DNA from: Caenorhabditis remanei
Taxonomy: Eukaryota; Nematoda; Chromadorea; Rhabditida; Rhabditidae
Direction of reading: 5' to 3'
DNA length: 64,000 nt
Assembly: GCF_010183535.1 (NCBI RefSeq)
Contig: NC_071332.1
Coordinates: 8,308,001 to 8,372,000, forward strand
Every line of letters begins with the position of its first letter. The stretch's first letter is position 1. Positions 39,880 to 56,900 of the stretch are shown piece after piece. The notes under the pieces were generated by a model. That model made no database searches. It saw only the letters and a program-made list of their open reading frames with translations, and was not told where the DNA came from. The translations under genes were made by a program, and so were the position numbers.

Positions 39880-41343
39880 TCATTGAACTGATAATAAACG
39901 AACAAAACAAAACAAAGTAATGACATAAAAAATGAAAAGAGACAATGAGAAAACGGAATAAGCAATTAGCAAATACTGCATCATGAGCACGAAATCAGTT
40001 GGAAGACTCGTCAAATCAGACACTCCCAGAGGCCAGTGATTCGTTGAAAGCATCAGAATCTTCGACATTCGATTATGTGTTTCTGATTTAATCATATCGG
40101 CATCTCTTCCGAAAAGACTTCGATCCATTACTTGACTTATTTCCACTGATTCTATTGCTGCTGAAAATTGGACAGTTGGTTTTAAATGAACCGATCAAGT
40201 ATATCTAAAACTCACTTGTCATAAAAACGGAATATCTTGGAAAAATGAAATTTGGCACAATAATTACTAATAGTAGAATGGCAACGCATTTTGACAACGG
40301 TTTCGAGGGATTCAGAATAGCAGTCAGACAGATGAAACCGACGATGAGAGCAAAAATTGGGAAGATGACGTGAGCGAGCATTTCAATTTTGACGCCGTTC
40401 ATTTGAATGTAATTCCAGAGAAGTACATTCTTTGAGACATCAGTCACCAGGAGAATACCGGCTAGGAAAATCTGAAAATTAGAATTTTAAAAATTAATTC
40501 TAGTTCTAGAAATCTCACTTGAGCATAGGAAAGAACACGAATATAATAGATAGAAGAATCGAAGACTCTAATTTTTCGTTCATAGTCCCTGATCGCAAAA
40601 TTACTATTTGTCTTCGTTAGATAATCTCGATAGTAGTCGGTGTAATCATCCTCCAAATACGGTCGATTCAAAGCGAACGGACTTCTGAAAACAATACAAA
40701 GATGTCCTCGAGGATAATTTCGGTGTCAACTGGTTTGCGGGTTTCTGGGTTCTTCTTTGTTTTGTTTTGGGGTTTCGCGCGGTAAATCGTGAATTCTTTA
40801 GTAAGTTATTCCTTCGGGAGAGGAGGAGAAAAGCGACCTTGAATATTGAAATGAGCGTTGACGTCTTCTTGGGAAAAAGATTAGACGTTTCGGTTGAAAT
40901 ATTGACATTAATTTGGGTTAAATGAGATGAAAATCTAGGTAAAATCTTCAAATTTCATCTAATCTAGTATTGAAAAAAGGAATGTGTTCTCAAGGTTATA
41001 TTGTAAAAAAGTGTTATATTTTGCAGTTGAAAATAGACATTTTCTTAGTTTGTGAAGGTGTCGCAGACTCAAAAAATGTCAAATGAACTCTAAATTTATA
41101 TGAAGTATTGGAAAAATCTAGAAGGAGATTTTGGTAGTTGATAACTTTTCTGTACAAGCCTTACCTAGAGAATTACAGTCCGGAGAAGTAGTTATTTTAC
41201 AAATAAGGCGGTTTTTAGTTATGGTTTTCTCAGTGCTCTAGATGCAATGATCTAGCCCAATAATTTTCTTACCTGTATGGATATGCCGTCGAGTAATAAA
41301 TCTGCCGGTTTGGATAAAAACCATTATAAAGTTCTTCATCCAT
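39880..41343 (-). CDS. four-pass membrane protein of unknown function
   Basis: Four exons (41273..41343, 40519..40684, 40216..40471, 39880..40160) with matching phases encode 257 aa. The N-terminal 75 residues are tyrosine- and aspartate-rich and soluble (LEDDYTDYYRDYLTK). Hydrophobic segments follow at about 70-90 (SYAQIFLAGILLVTDV), 106-129 (IFPIFALIVGFICLTAIL), 138-157 (CVAILLLVIIVPNFIF) and 230-255 (IAYSVFSLSLFIFYVITLF). There is a 70-residue loop before the last one. No catalytic or transport motif is visible and I do not recognise the family. The first intron is long (588 nt). It lies tail to tail with the cathepsin gene, about 500 bases apart. Gene structure is well supported; function unknown. 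Confidence 0.78.
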
Positions 41344-43710
41344 TTACAGAATGCATCAATACCAACTGGAGGAATTGAAATCAATTGACACGAGATCAAG
41401 CAATTCTGAATCAAGAAAGTTTACAGAAAAACGGAAAAGAGAATAGTGGGACGACACGCAATAAAGTATTTATGACTCGAACCTGTCAAGAATGGGGTCG
41501 GAAGTGAAATGACACCAAGGAGATATTCGGAAGAGGAAGGATTATGTAAACGACTTCTGGATTAAGGTGATGGTTTATTGCTTCATCAGAATATCATTTC
41601 TAATTGGATAAAAAATGAATAGAAGAAGAAGAAGAAAAAATGACCCAAAAACTTGATGATGTTGGTTTATGAGAAGATTAATTGTATTACATCATAGTTT
41701 GTGTTGTTATTGAAAGAGACTCTTACTGTAATCCAATGTTATGGAGGAGACGGAAGAATTTCATGAAATCTGGGGTGTCGTAGGGGCGGAATCCATATAA
41801 GAGTAGTTTTAAAATGAAAAAGTATACTGTTTCCAAGAAATATCAACTTTTAGAATGATAAAAAGATCTAGAAACTTGGTTATGTAATACTTCATGCTTG
41901 ATTCTTTTCCATCATCTGCTAAAATAGGACAATACAGTTTCAAAGATGAAAGTACTTCAACATAAAAGGTCTAAACGAAACATCCCTTTTTTTCTGTTCT
42001 CCGCCGATCTCACTTGAATTTGCAACCAGAAAAAAGAGATTCGGAATCATAAAAAAGTGAATCAAAAAGTGCCACTTTTGGTCACTTGACTTAAAAGGAA
42101 CATTGTTAGGTTTCGTCAAAAAGAGAGAAAAAGAAAGGGGCTTCTAAATAGCTTCAACGTAATTATGTAACTTCATGAAGACTTGTAGATGAAGTAGAAG
42201 CAGAGGCAAGTGAGCGAATCAAAAGAAGCGAAGCGAATCGGATCGACGGAAAGAACGGAAAAACGAAGAAGAAAGACGGCAAGGATTTGAAAAGAAGGAG
42301 GAGCGACATGACGATTAGTGGATTTGTAACAAGCGTGACATTTTGAGAAACAGTCAATGGGAAAGTTTTCGAAAGAAATGGAAAACAGTTCTTGTACTTT
42401 TGGGAGAAGCTTCGAGAAGGATCTAGGGGAAAAGGAGAGTTCGATGGGAGAGGTAACTGAATCTGGATGTTGGTTGGTATACCGAAAGTTCACAGTAAAT
42501 CTTCGAAATATGTTTTTATGTGTTGGATCAAAAGTACGATCAAATGGTGGATGAATATCCTCAAATCCTGAAAAGCGCAGTCCTGGAAACTCTGAGCAAA
42601 CACGAGGATAAACGATCCAAATTACATTTCTGGTAATTTCAACAATAATAAAACTGAGACCAAATTCATATTCTTCGAAATATCAGTTTTCAAACAGTTT
42701 AGACTTCTTCCCTAAATGTTCATCTCATCAAATTCCACTTTTCCTTTTTCCGAATGCTTTTCACAGCTACAGTAATCAAAGCCTTTTTTTCACTATAATC
42801 CAAGAAGAAATTGAAATTACAACTCTGTTCGAAAATCTCTAATCACAGGAGGGAAATCAAAGAAACAAATTTGGATGAGAAGTCAATTGAAAAGAAGTGT
42901 CAATGAAAGAAGTCGTCAAGTTGTCTGAAGCGAACGACCATGAAAAGAATAAGAAATTCCTCCCGATGCGGGGTGTCAAGAATGGCAAAAAGGTGTGAGA
43001 AGGTCAATCTTTTGGTCCAAAAAGAAGCAGGAGGATACCGAAATGAGCGAAAAGAAGAAGAGGAAAAAGAAAATGGAGAAGACACAAATACACACAAAAC
43101 TCTGACGGGAAAGGCCAAAGATGCACGCCTATTGAAGGTAGAAATGAACGAGAAGAATGAGGAAAAGGGGCGGAGCGAAATTAGAATACTGGTATTTACG
43201 GAAAACAACTTGTCAGCAGCACGTTATTTTTCTGTCATTTTTGGGTCATGTCATTTGTATGGCATTCCATGAATGAGAACGAGGAACAAATGTTTTCAAA
43301 TAAAATGAGGGTTTTGATTCTCATAACTTTATTGGTTTCTAACAATTCACTTTTCCAATTTGGAGTTCGCTAATCTAGATAAAGATGGTTTTGCATATTG
43401 CTGAAAAACTGGAACCCAGGCGGCACATTAAGAAACTGTGCTCTACTGTAACTACAGTAATCGCTATATCCCAGTTCTGAAAATGATTCGAAAGTGTGAA
43501 AACTGTTGTCGTATAAGGAAACGGCGAACAGTTGTCAAGTGTCCGCTTGCTTTCTCTCCGTGCGTCAAGTACCATTCTATTATTTGTTGTGTAACCAAGA
43601 CGTTAGCCAAGGAGAAGATCTGTACAATGTTTATTATTCACACCCCTACAAATACACGAAAAGTGTTCGTGTCATAGTCAATTATGTATAAATAATGATT
43701 TCAGATGTAA
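41344..43710. other. 2.4 kb intergenic region, no gene seen
   Basis: Between the 5' end of the four-pass membrane gene and the 3' end of add-2 (both minus). Short open frames (for example 42940..43272 plus) are low-complexity and purine-rich with no splice support. No repeat or RNA gene recognised. Confidence 0.45.
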
Positions 43711-46141
43711 TTAATCGTAGACATGCCCGGTAACGTATCCTTGTGCATCCATCTGTCTCATATATGCCTGCCATTCTAGTTCTCCTTTCCTCCATTGTGT
43801 TGAGTTGACATGTCCGTTTTGTCGGTTCACACCACCGCCTGGAACAAAAATGTATAGGTGTGAAGAATTGAAAAGCGAAAAGTTTTTTTTAGTTGGGAAG
43901 AAGTAGAGAAGCGTTGAGATGACACGAGAAAAGCGTTGAAGCATACCTCCATTGCTGGCTACTTTGTAAACCTGTTTGATGGCCGCTTGGGCTGGGAAAT
44001 GCACGTTGTCCGTATTCCCACCGGGAACTGTTTTCACTTGTGTTTCACATGCAATAATTAAATGATATGTCAGACTGAGAGCATGTTCGATTGACTCTCC
44101 ACACACAACGAATCCATGATTTCGGAGAATCATCACATGCCGATCTCCCAGATCACGGACGAGTAATGCTCGTTCCGCTTCGTCAATTAGGATTCCCTGT
44201 AAAAAAGGAAACGTGTCAAGGCCGACAATGTAAGAAATCGTTTATCCATACATTACTCGAGCTTTCATAAAAACTAAAAATAAAAACTTACTCGATACTC
44301 ATGATATCCAACTTCTCCAACAATCATTGCCTCCTGACTGATCGGCAGTAATCCACATTTTTGAGCAGAAACCGCAACGACAGATGGATGATGAAGATGA
44401 ACAACACATTTGACTTCAGGCCGAGCATTATGAACTGCCGAATGAAGAACGTATCCAGCTTGATTGACACCAAAATGAGTGGATCCTCCATCGATAACAG
44501 TTCCATCCAAATCTACTTTTATCAGAGATGAAGCGCTAATTTCACAGTATAATTGGCCGAATGCATTGATAAGAATTTCGTCAGGATTACTGGATACCCG
44601 AACCTGAAACACATCAAAATTGAGATATTTTAAAGGAAAAAACTCACCGTAATATGATTATAAATTCCTTGACTCCACCGGAAAAGATCTACAAGTCTAT
44701 AGAGAGCAGCTAACTTGTTTCTTTGAATAAGCTCTTCTGAATCTATCTTTCCATCCTCATTATCTAGATCAGCAATAGGCGTGATACGTGGATGGAACAT
44801 CGGAGCCGGAACAGTTGCATTTGAAATAACTCCAGCAGAAAACATATCGTAATTTTGAAATTTCGAATGATTCTGTTGCACTTTTGAAGATGATGGCGTA
44901 TTATGTGATGTCTGAAAGTGTATTATTTATTGTAAAGATGGTTTGAAGAACTGTAAAAACAAATCAAAAACCTAGGTGGTTTGATAATAAAAGAAGAGGA
45001 AAGTGGGCGGAGTTTGAGATTGCACGAGAGATAGAAGAGAAATTGATATGATAACAGATACCTGTACATTGAACAATGATGGCCGATTATTGATCGAATA
45101 ATCTATTTCTTCCTCTTCTCTAATCGGGGATCCAGTCGAACTACCTTCAATCTCTAGTTTTGGTTCTCTCATCCCAGACGGACCAGCTCCAAAATTCGTC
45201 ATATCGAAAGTAGATTCAAAATCTCCTTCCATTTTTGCTCTCTTAGGACTGCTATTGAATGAATCTGGAGAACAAATACCATTTGCCAGTTTCTCTAAAG
45301 ATGTTGAAGGTGATTGGTATTGAGAAATATTTGCATTCAGCAGAATATCATCCAATGCTTTTCGATTCAAAACTGCAGGTGAATTAGGAGTGGGACGTTC
45401 GAAACCGGGTTCAAAAGTATACACAATTAAAGATGGAAGACAGTGGGTAGTTGGGTCATCAATTTTGAACATTCGGTATATCTGAAATAAATTTTATTGA
45501 ATAAATTTTCGAATATTTGTAAGGAATTGTACCTTTTTATTGAGGGCATGACATGAAGCCAAAACGAAGAGACTGATTCTCAAAACATGAGTTGCAAAAT
45601 CTTTGTGAGAAGGTACAAATTGACCAGATTCTTTGATAGTGTAGAAATACGAATGCTGACGTTCCAGTGATCTTTTTACTCCTGGAAATATGAGAAAAAC
45701 TGAAAACTATTTGGGAAACAAGCGAACCTCCTTTATGCCACGGAGTGAAATTATCAATTCCTAATTTTGCTTTTTGAATATTTTTATTCATTACAAACAC
45801 TTCACATCTTCCAAAACCAGGTTCTACTGGTGGTGTGTCATTTATCAGTTCCGGATTATTTCTGAAAAAGAATCGGTTTGAAAAACTCCATAAAAAGTAG
45901 ATGAACATACTCTGCATTCTGCATAATCGTTATAAACTCAGGTTTGCTCATTTTCTTTGGGAACGTCAAGCATGTTCGATCGGATACTGTAACAATTCTC
46001 TGAAAAATAAAACCTTTTTATTTTTTCTCCCTTCGAAATCCCTTTGCTCACTAGATTTGAAGAAGCAAACGGTGCACTTTTGTAATGTTTTTGTTCAGCA
46101 GAAAACTCGACGTTGATTTCACTTCCACTATCATCAGACAT
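43711..46141 (-). CDS. add-2: ADD-2-like adducin head-domain protein with unusual N-terminal region
   Basis: Nine exons (46052..46141, 45911..45999, 45728..45861, 45533..45681, 45062..45481, 44648..44911, 44292..44603, 43947..44196, 43711..43838) read in phase to 611 aa. Residues from about 330 form the adducin head, a class II aldolase-like fold: [79 protein letters not shown] and ending YVTGHVYD. The neck, tail and lysine-rich MARCKS-like end that bind spectrin and actin are absent. The first 300 residues are not adducin: an unrecognised globular region ([40 protein letters not shown]) and a Ser/Glu linker with SPKRAKME. Two genes joined by one intron, or an operon split at 44912-45061, cannot be excluded. 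Head identity is certain; the fusion is inferred from open, phased exons. Confidence 0.82.
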
Positions 46142-46370
46142 ATTTGTCAACAGTTTTTGATGTCAGTGTCTGTAAATAGATGATTGAAGACAATAAAGAA
46201 GGAAGGACAAAACAAAAAAACAGTATGTTAAGATACCAAACATTACAAAGTTGTGTGTTTTGAAACATGAAAAATATTTTAATGAAGCGAAAACTCCTAG
46301 ATTCTATTGATCCTTCTGCCTAAAACAACGTTATATATTCTTGTGGAAAGGAAAATATGTAGACATTGAG

Positions 46371-46478
46371 TGTGTGCGTGTGTACGTGTGTCATAGGGAA
46401 GTGTGTTGTGTGTGTTGTAAAGACAGCGTGTGTATAGAGGAGTGTGTGTGTTTGTGTGTGCTTGTGTATGTGTGTAAA
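46371..46478. repeat. degenerate (GT)n microsatellite
   Basis: About 110 bases dominated by GTGTGT with interruptions (GTGTGCGTGTGTACGTGTGT and similar). Simple-sequence DNA near the 5' side of add-2. Confidence 0.85.
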
Positions 46479-46624
46479 GAGACCACAAATGCCGAAGTAT
46501 CGCTCTAAATGTTACAAAAAAACTAACGAAACCAAAAATATATTGTTTCCATGTTCTGAAATGTGTATGTTTTTGCAAATTTTTGATCCAAACTTTGTGA
46601 TATTGTAGAAAAAATTTATTCAAG

Positions 46625-46747
46625 TTATTTTGCATTCGAGGAAGATTCATGAGTAACACAGTAATTTTCGACTCTGAAACTCTGAATTGCTTGAAGCCGA
46701 ACGAGTGAATCTGATATAGTTTCCCTGAAAGCTCCAAAATTTTCTTT
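46625..46747 (-). CDS. isolated terminal coding-exon candidate
   Basis: On the minus strand a good acceptor (TTTTTTTACAG) opens a 41-codon frame (starting KENFGAFRETISDSL, containing RLQAIQSFRVENYC) that ends TAA at 46625-46627. AATAAA follows five bases later (46615-46620). Composition looks coding, and the acceptor, stop and poly(A) signal together look like a real last exon. No upstream partner is evident within the next kilobase; it would fit any phase-0 donor, including those of pkc-1. It may be the end of a small gene, an alternative pkc-1 terminus, or chance. Confidence 0.35.
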   Translation of the reverse strand, partial: KENFGAFRETISDSLVRLQAIQSFRVENYCVTHESSSNAK

Positions 46748-47784
46748 CTGTAAAAAAGGAAACAATTAATTTTCAAAAGTTTATACTGCTTTTCGTAAAA
46801 GCTAGACAAAAAGAATCCAATGAGTAAAAATCTATACAAGAAGCAGCAGACATAAGACAAAAAAGGTATGAACTGATTGAGTTAAAAAAAGAGGAATTCC
46901 AAAAAATGGGAAATGATTGCGAAGAAACCACAAATGGGATCGGAAAGATGATTGTTTGATTGATTTAGTTGGATTTGTTTAGATTTTAAAATGTTAGAAA
47001 CAGATAAAGAAGGCGATAGAAATAGAAGGTTTTGTGGGGAGAAGAGAGGTGGGATGCTCTGTATAATTGAGTAGAGATGAATGAGTGGGAGGGGAAATTC
47101 AAATAATTATCACAAGTCAACACGAAATAGTGGAGAGAATTGAGGAGAGAGAAGAAACAACAATCACTCACTATCCATTTAATCGAGATTTTGTTTTGGG
47201 CTTGATTTTCAAAATTCTCCGGGAAAAATGAAAAAGGAAGAAACTGGGGAAGATGGCAAGAGGACTGAAAATCCAATAACTAGATTAGAGAGGAAAGGGA
47301 AATGAGCGAAAGAGTGAAAATGGTGAAATCGAGAGAATGTTTTATGTTCAAAGAATATATTCAACAGAACTGATTCCACTTCTTTTTTTGGAAAATATTA
47401 ACAAAAGACGGTGAAGAGAGATTTTACTTCAAATTCTAACATTTGAACGATTAGGGGTTATTCTACAAAAATTTGGGGGCAGGAGATGAATGTTATAGTC
47501 AGTGTGCGAATAAATACGAGGGAATGTTTTGATTGCTTGCAAATAAGGACTGGACAGGAAGAAGAAAAGAAGGAAAGAGTTCTGATTATGAGAGCGTTGG
47601 ATGGATCTGATAAGTAGGGATAGAAAACATGGAAAAGGAAAATAGAGAAAAAGAAAATGATATTTTTTGATTTCTAAAAATACAAAGAATCGACAACAGA
47701 AGGCCTTCGAGGAATGAATGAAATGGAGAGAGGGAGAATTTGGAGGGCACTGGGAGAGAGAAATGACTGGAATCAGAACTGTAA

Positions 47785-53920
<6,136 letters not shown>

Positions 53921-56900
53921 CACCACTCTCTCATCCGATGGCCTGAAATAAGAAAAAAATTGAACAACAAGATTTGGATCTTTTTAAGGCGACTGCCGAC
54001 GTGGCTGATGCAAATCGAATTGGCGGAAAGCTGCGGCGACGGCGGCAAAAAAGAAGAGAAGGCGCCCCTAGAATGGGTAGGAAGATGAAGGGACGAGCTG
54101 CAGCCACAGAGCATAGCTCGCGTGGCGACGGCGGCGACGGAGCGAGAAGCCGTCGATGCGGACGAAGAAAAGAAGGGAGGAAATGGGCGGAGCGGCCGCC
54201 TGGAAACGAGCGCAGCGCAGTAGCCCTCTCCGCTACTGCCTCACTTGCCGTCGCAGTCGCCATCAAACGATCCTAATTGTGGACTTATCGGGAGGACGAG
54301 AGGGAGCGCCACCGCCCAAGTGAGAGCTGCGCAAAAGTGGAAAGCAGGAGGAGAGGATGCGTCACACGCAACTTGCCCCCGGAGCAGAAGAAGAAGAAAA
54401 AGAGAAAAGGAGAAGAAGACTTCACCCAATGAAGCCACTGAGAGATAGATAAAGAGAGAGGTTAAACGGATACGGGAAGGTGACTATTTAAAGCGAAAAA
54501 AAAGATAGAAAATCATGTGATGTCCTGAAAGGATAGAAGTGACGATTGGCTTGGTTTTGAGAAAAAAAATCAGAAACCTTTGTTGGAGGATCGTCTAATT
54601 GAACTCTAATTAGGAGGTCTAGAACGCTAGAGTAACATATTTGGCAACTAGAAGAGAACGGGACAGAAGAAGGAAAAGAAGAGAGCGAGACAACGGAGAA
54701 TTAGACGAAGAAACAATATCAGCTGTATGTTTCTGTATGTTTTCTGAAATAAAACGATGAACTTTTTCCATTTTGATGTTTCTACCAAAAGTTACGAAAT
54801 CTTTGATCAACAACTAGGATCTCGAAGAGAATCGGGTGTGGATCAGTTAGAAAAAAAAGAAGAAGAAGAAGAAGAGAATTGTCAAAAAAAAACTCTGAGT
54901 GAGCACAGCATTTCCTGTTGCTTCTTCTTCACTCCTTCTCTATTTTTTCAACAAGAAAAGAGACCGTCATCTTTCAAATATAATATTCTTCTTTTTTGCC
55001 GGGGTCTTTTTGCTTCTTTCTTTCTTCGAAAAAGAGAGAATAATACGAGAGCGAACGAAAAAAAAACAATTAGGGAGCCAATTCATCAAAATGCTGTGTA
55101 TTCACTTGTTGTCGTCGCCTATTGGGCTCCTCATGTATTCGTACAATGGCACGCAAATGTCAAAAAAATGGCGATGAAGAAGACGACGACGGCAACGACT
55201 AAGAAGAAGAAGGCAATGCGGATAATTGCATCAAAAATGCGCCACCGCCTATGCCTACCGGAGAAAGGGACCCGGGAATAGAGGGCGCCCCCAGAAGAAG
55301 TGGTGTATTTCTACTTGGATATTCTGGAGAGCACAACCTTTTCAAATATTTCGAATTCAATTACACGAAGCACGCACTCTCGCTCCCACTTTTTTCCCAT
55401 TTTTTCTTCTTTCCCTGCTTTCAGAAACCCTCGACTTAATGAGAAAACGAGCAAGCTCATTAATCAACGCCCGAGACTCTCTAAAAGGTTTTCTACCGAA
55501 TACTGGGGTTCGGCCATTCTGTCAGCGGGAGCCAAGAGCGCGGGCCACTGAGTTCAAATTCAATTTCATTGAGAGCCTAAAGCTGCTTTTGTGGATGTGA
55601 GATACTACTCGAAGAAGAAGAAGAAGAAGCAATGAAAATAAACAAGAAAACCCGAAGAACACCTTAAAGCAAACTAAGCCTAACACTTTTAAGGGAGAAA
55701 CTAATCATGAATTCAGAGTGGTCAAAAAATTAGAGAGAAAATGAAGAAGAGATAGATTGGGCAGCTAGATGTTGATGATGTTGATGATTGGAATGGGATC
55801 AAAAAGAATGAGAGAAAGAGAGAAAAAATAAATGATGATGATGGTTGGTGGTAGTGGATGTGGAGCGGAAATTGAGTGGGAAACAGCAATTGGTTTGGGG
55901 CGAGAAAAGAAATAACAGAAATAGAAAAGGTACCGATGATGGACAACGGGAAACATGAAGGAATCAAGAGATCTATTTCTTTTTGCAAATAATTCTTACG
56001 GGAAAAGAGCCGGAATATCCAAAAAGGGAAGAGTTTATTCAAAGAAAATATGATGACGATTAATGCTGAATCGAGTGTTTAATTGAAAGGAATGAATAAG
56101 GCATTGATTTGATTTATTCATTCCAGGATTCTCAGTTGTAGACTTTTGAGGTTATTTTCGGGAGAAAAGGAAGATGAAGGTTTTTTCAAAGATGTGTATT
56201 TGAAAAGTTATATCATTTTAAGAATAGGAAAATATTACATTTTCAACTAACTTTCCAAACCAAAAAGAAAATAATTTGATGGAAGAGTAATATCAATTGA
56301 TTAGATTCTTCTCTACCTCTACTGACTGCTGACTGTTTCAAATTAGGATGGTTCGAATTACATAACAGAGTGTCGGATTTCCGCGTCTCGTTCAGAGTCT
56401 TTCTGTCTCTTGACGTTTGACGTTGCAAGCTAGACCTAGCAAAAAGTGTGTTCTCTTTATAAGACTTCATCCTGTTTTTTTATTTAAGATTGGTAGGAAA
56501 AAAGTGAAGAAAATAGAAGAGAAAATAGCTGGGGAAACGAGGACGACGTTGACTGACTGACTTAAATCTCGGCTCTCACATTCAGAAGGAGAGCATAAAA
56601 AGGAAGATAGAGAAACAGTGAAAGAGAGAAAGATTGAGAGCCAGTAGCAGTAGCAGAAGCAGCTCGCGCATACATACACACATGCCTATGCACATTATAA
56701 AGAAGCATGGCGGCGGAAGCAGTAGTCTCGAGATGAGAGAAAAAGAGATGGAGATAGAAAAAGAAGGCGAGTTTGAGAAAATGGAGAACGAAGTGAGCCT
56801 TCGGAGGGCGAGAGTGGAGGAGCAACGAGAAGAAGATGCAGCAAAAAGAATGAGAAGAAGCAGGATGGAGGGCACAAGAAGAAGAAGAAGAAGAAGAAGG

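Larger units (their letters stand above)
46142..47784. other. intergenic between add-2 and pkc-1, with GT-rich repeat
   Basis: About 1.6 kb. It holds the add-2 promoter, the pkc-1 3' UTR, a GT-rich microsatellite and one isolated terminal-exon candidate (both listed separately). Otherwise AT-rich with nothing recognisable. Confidence 0.45.

Noticed and set aside
53974..54276. Arg/Ala/Gly-rich frames on both strands upstream of pkc-1
   Set aside because: They follow from the GC-rich composition (GGC/GCG repeats) of a probable promoter; neither shows a conserved domain.
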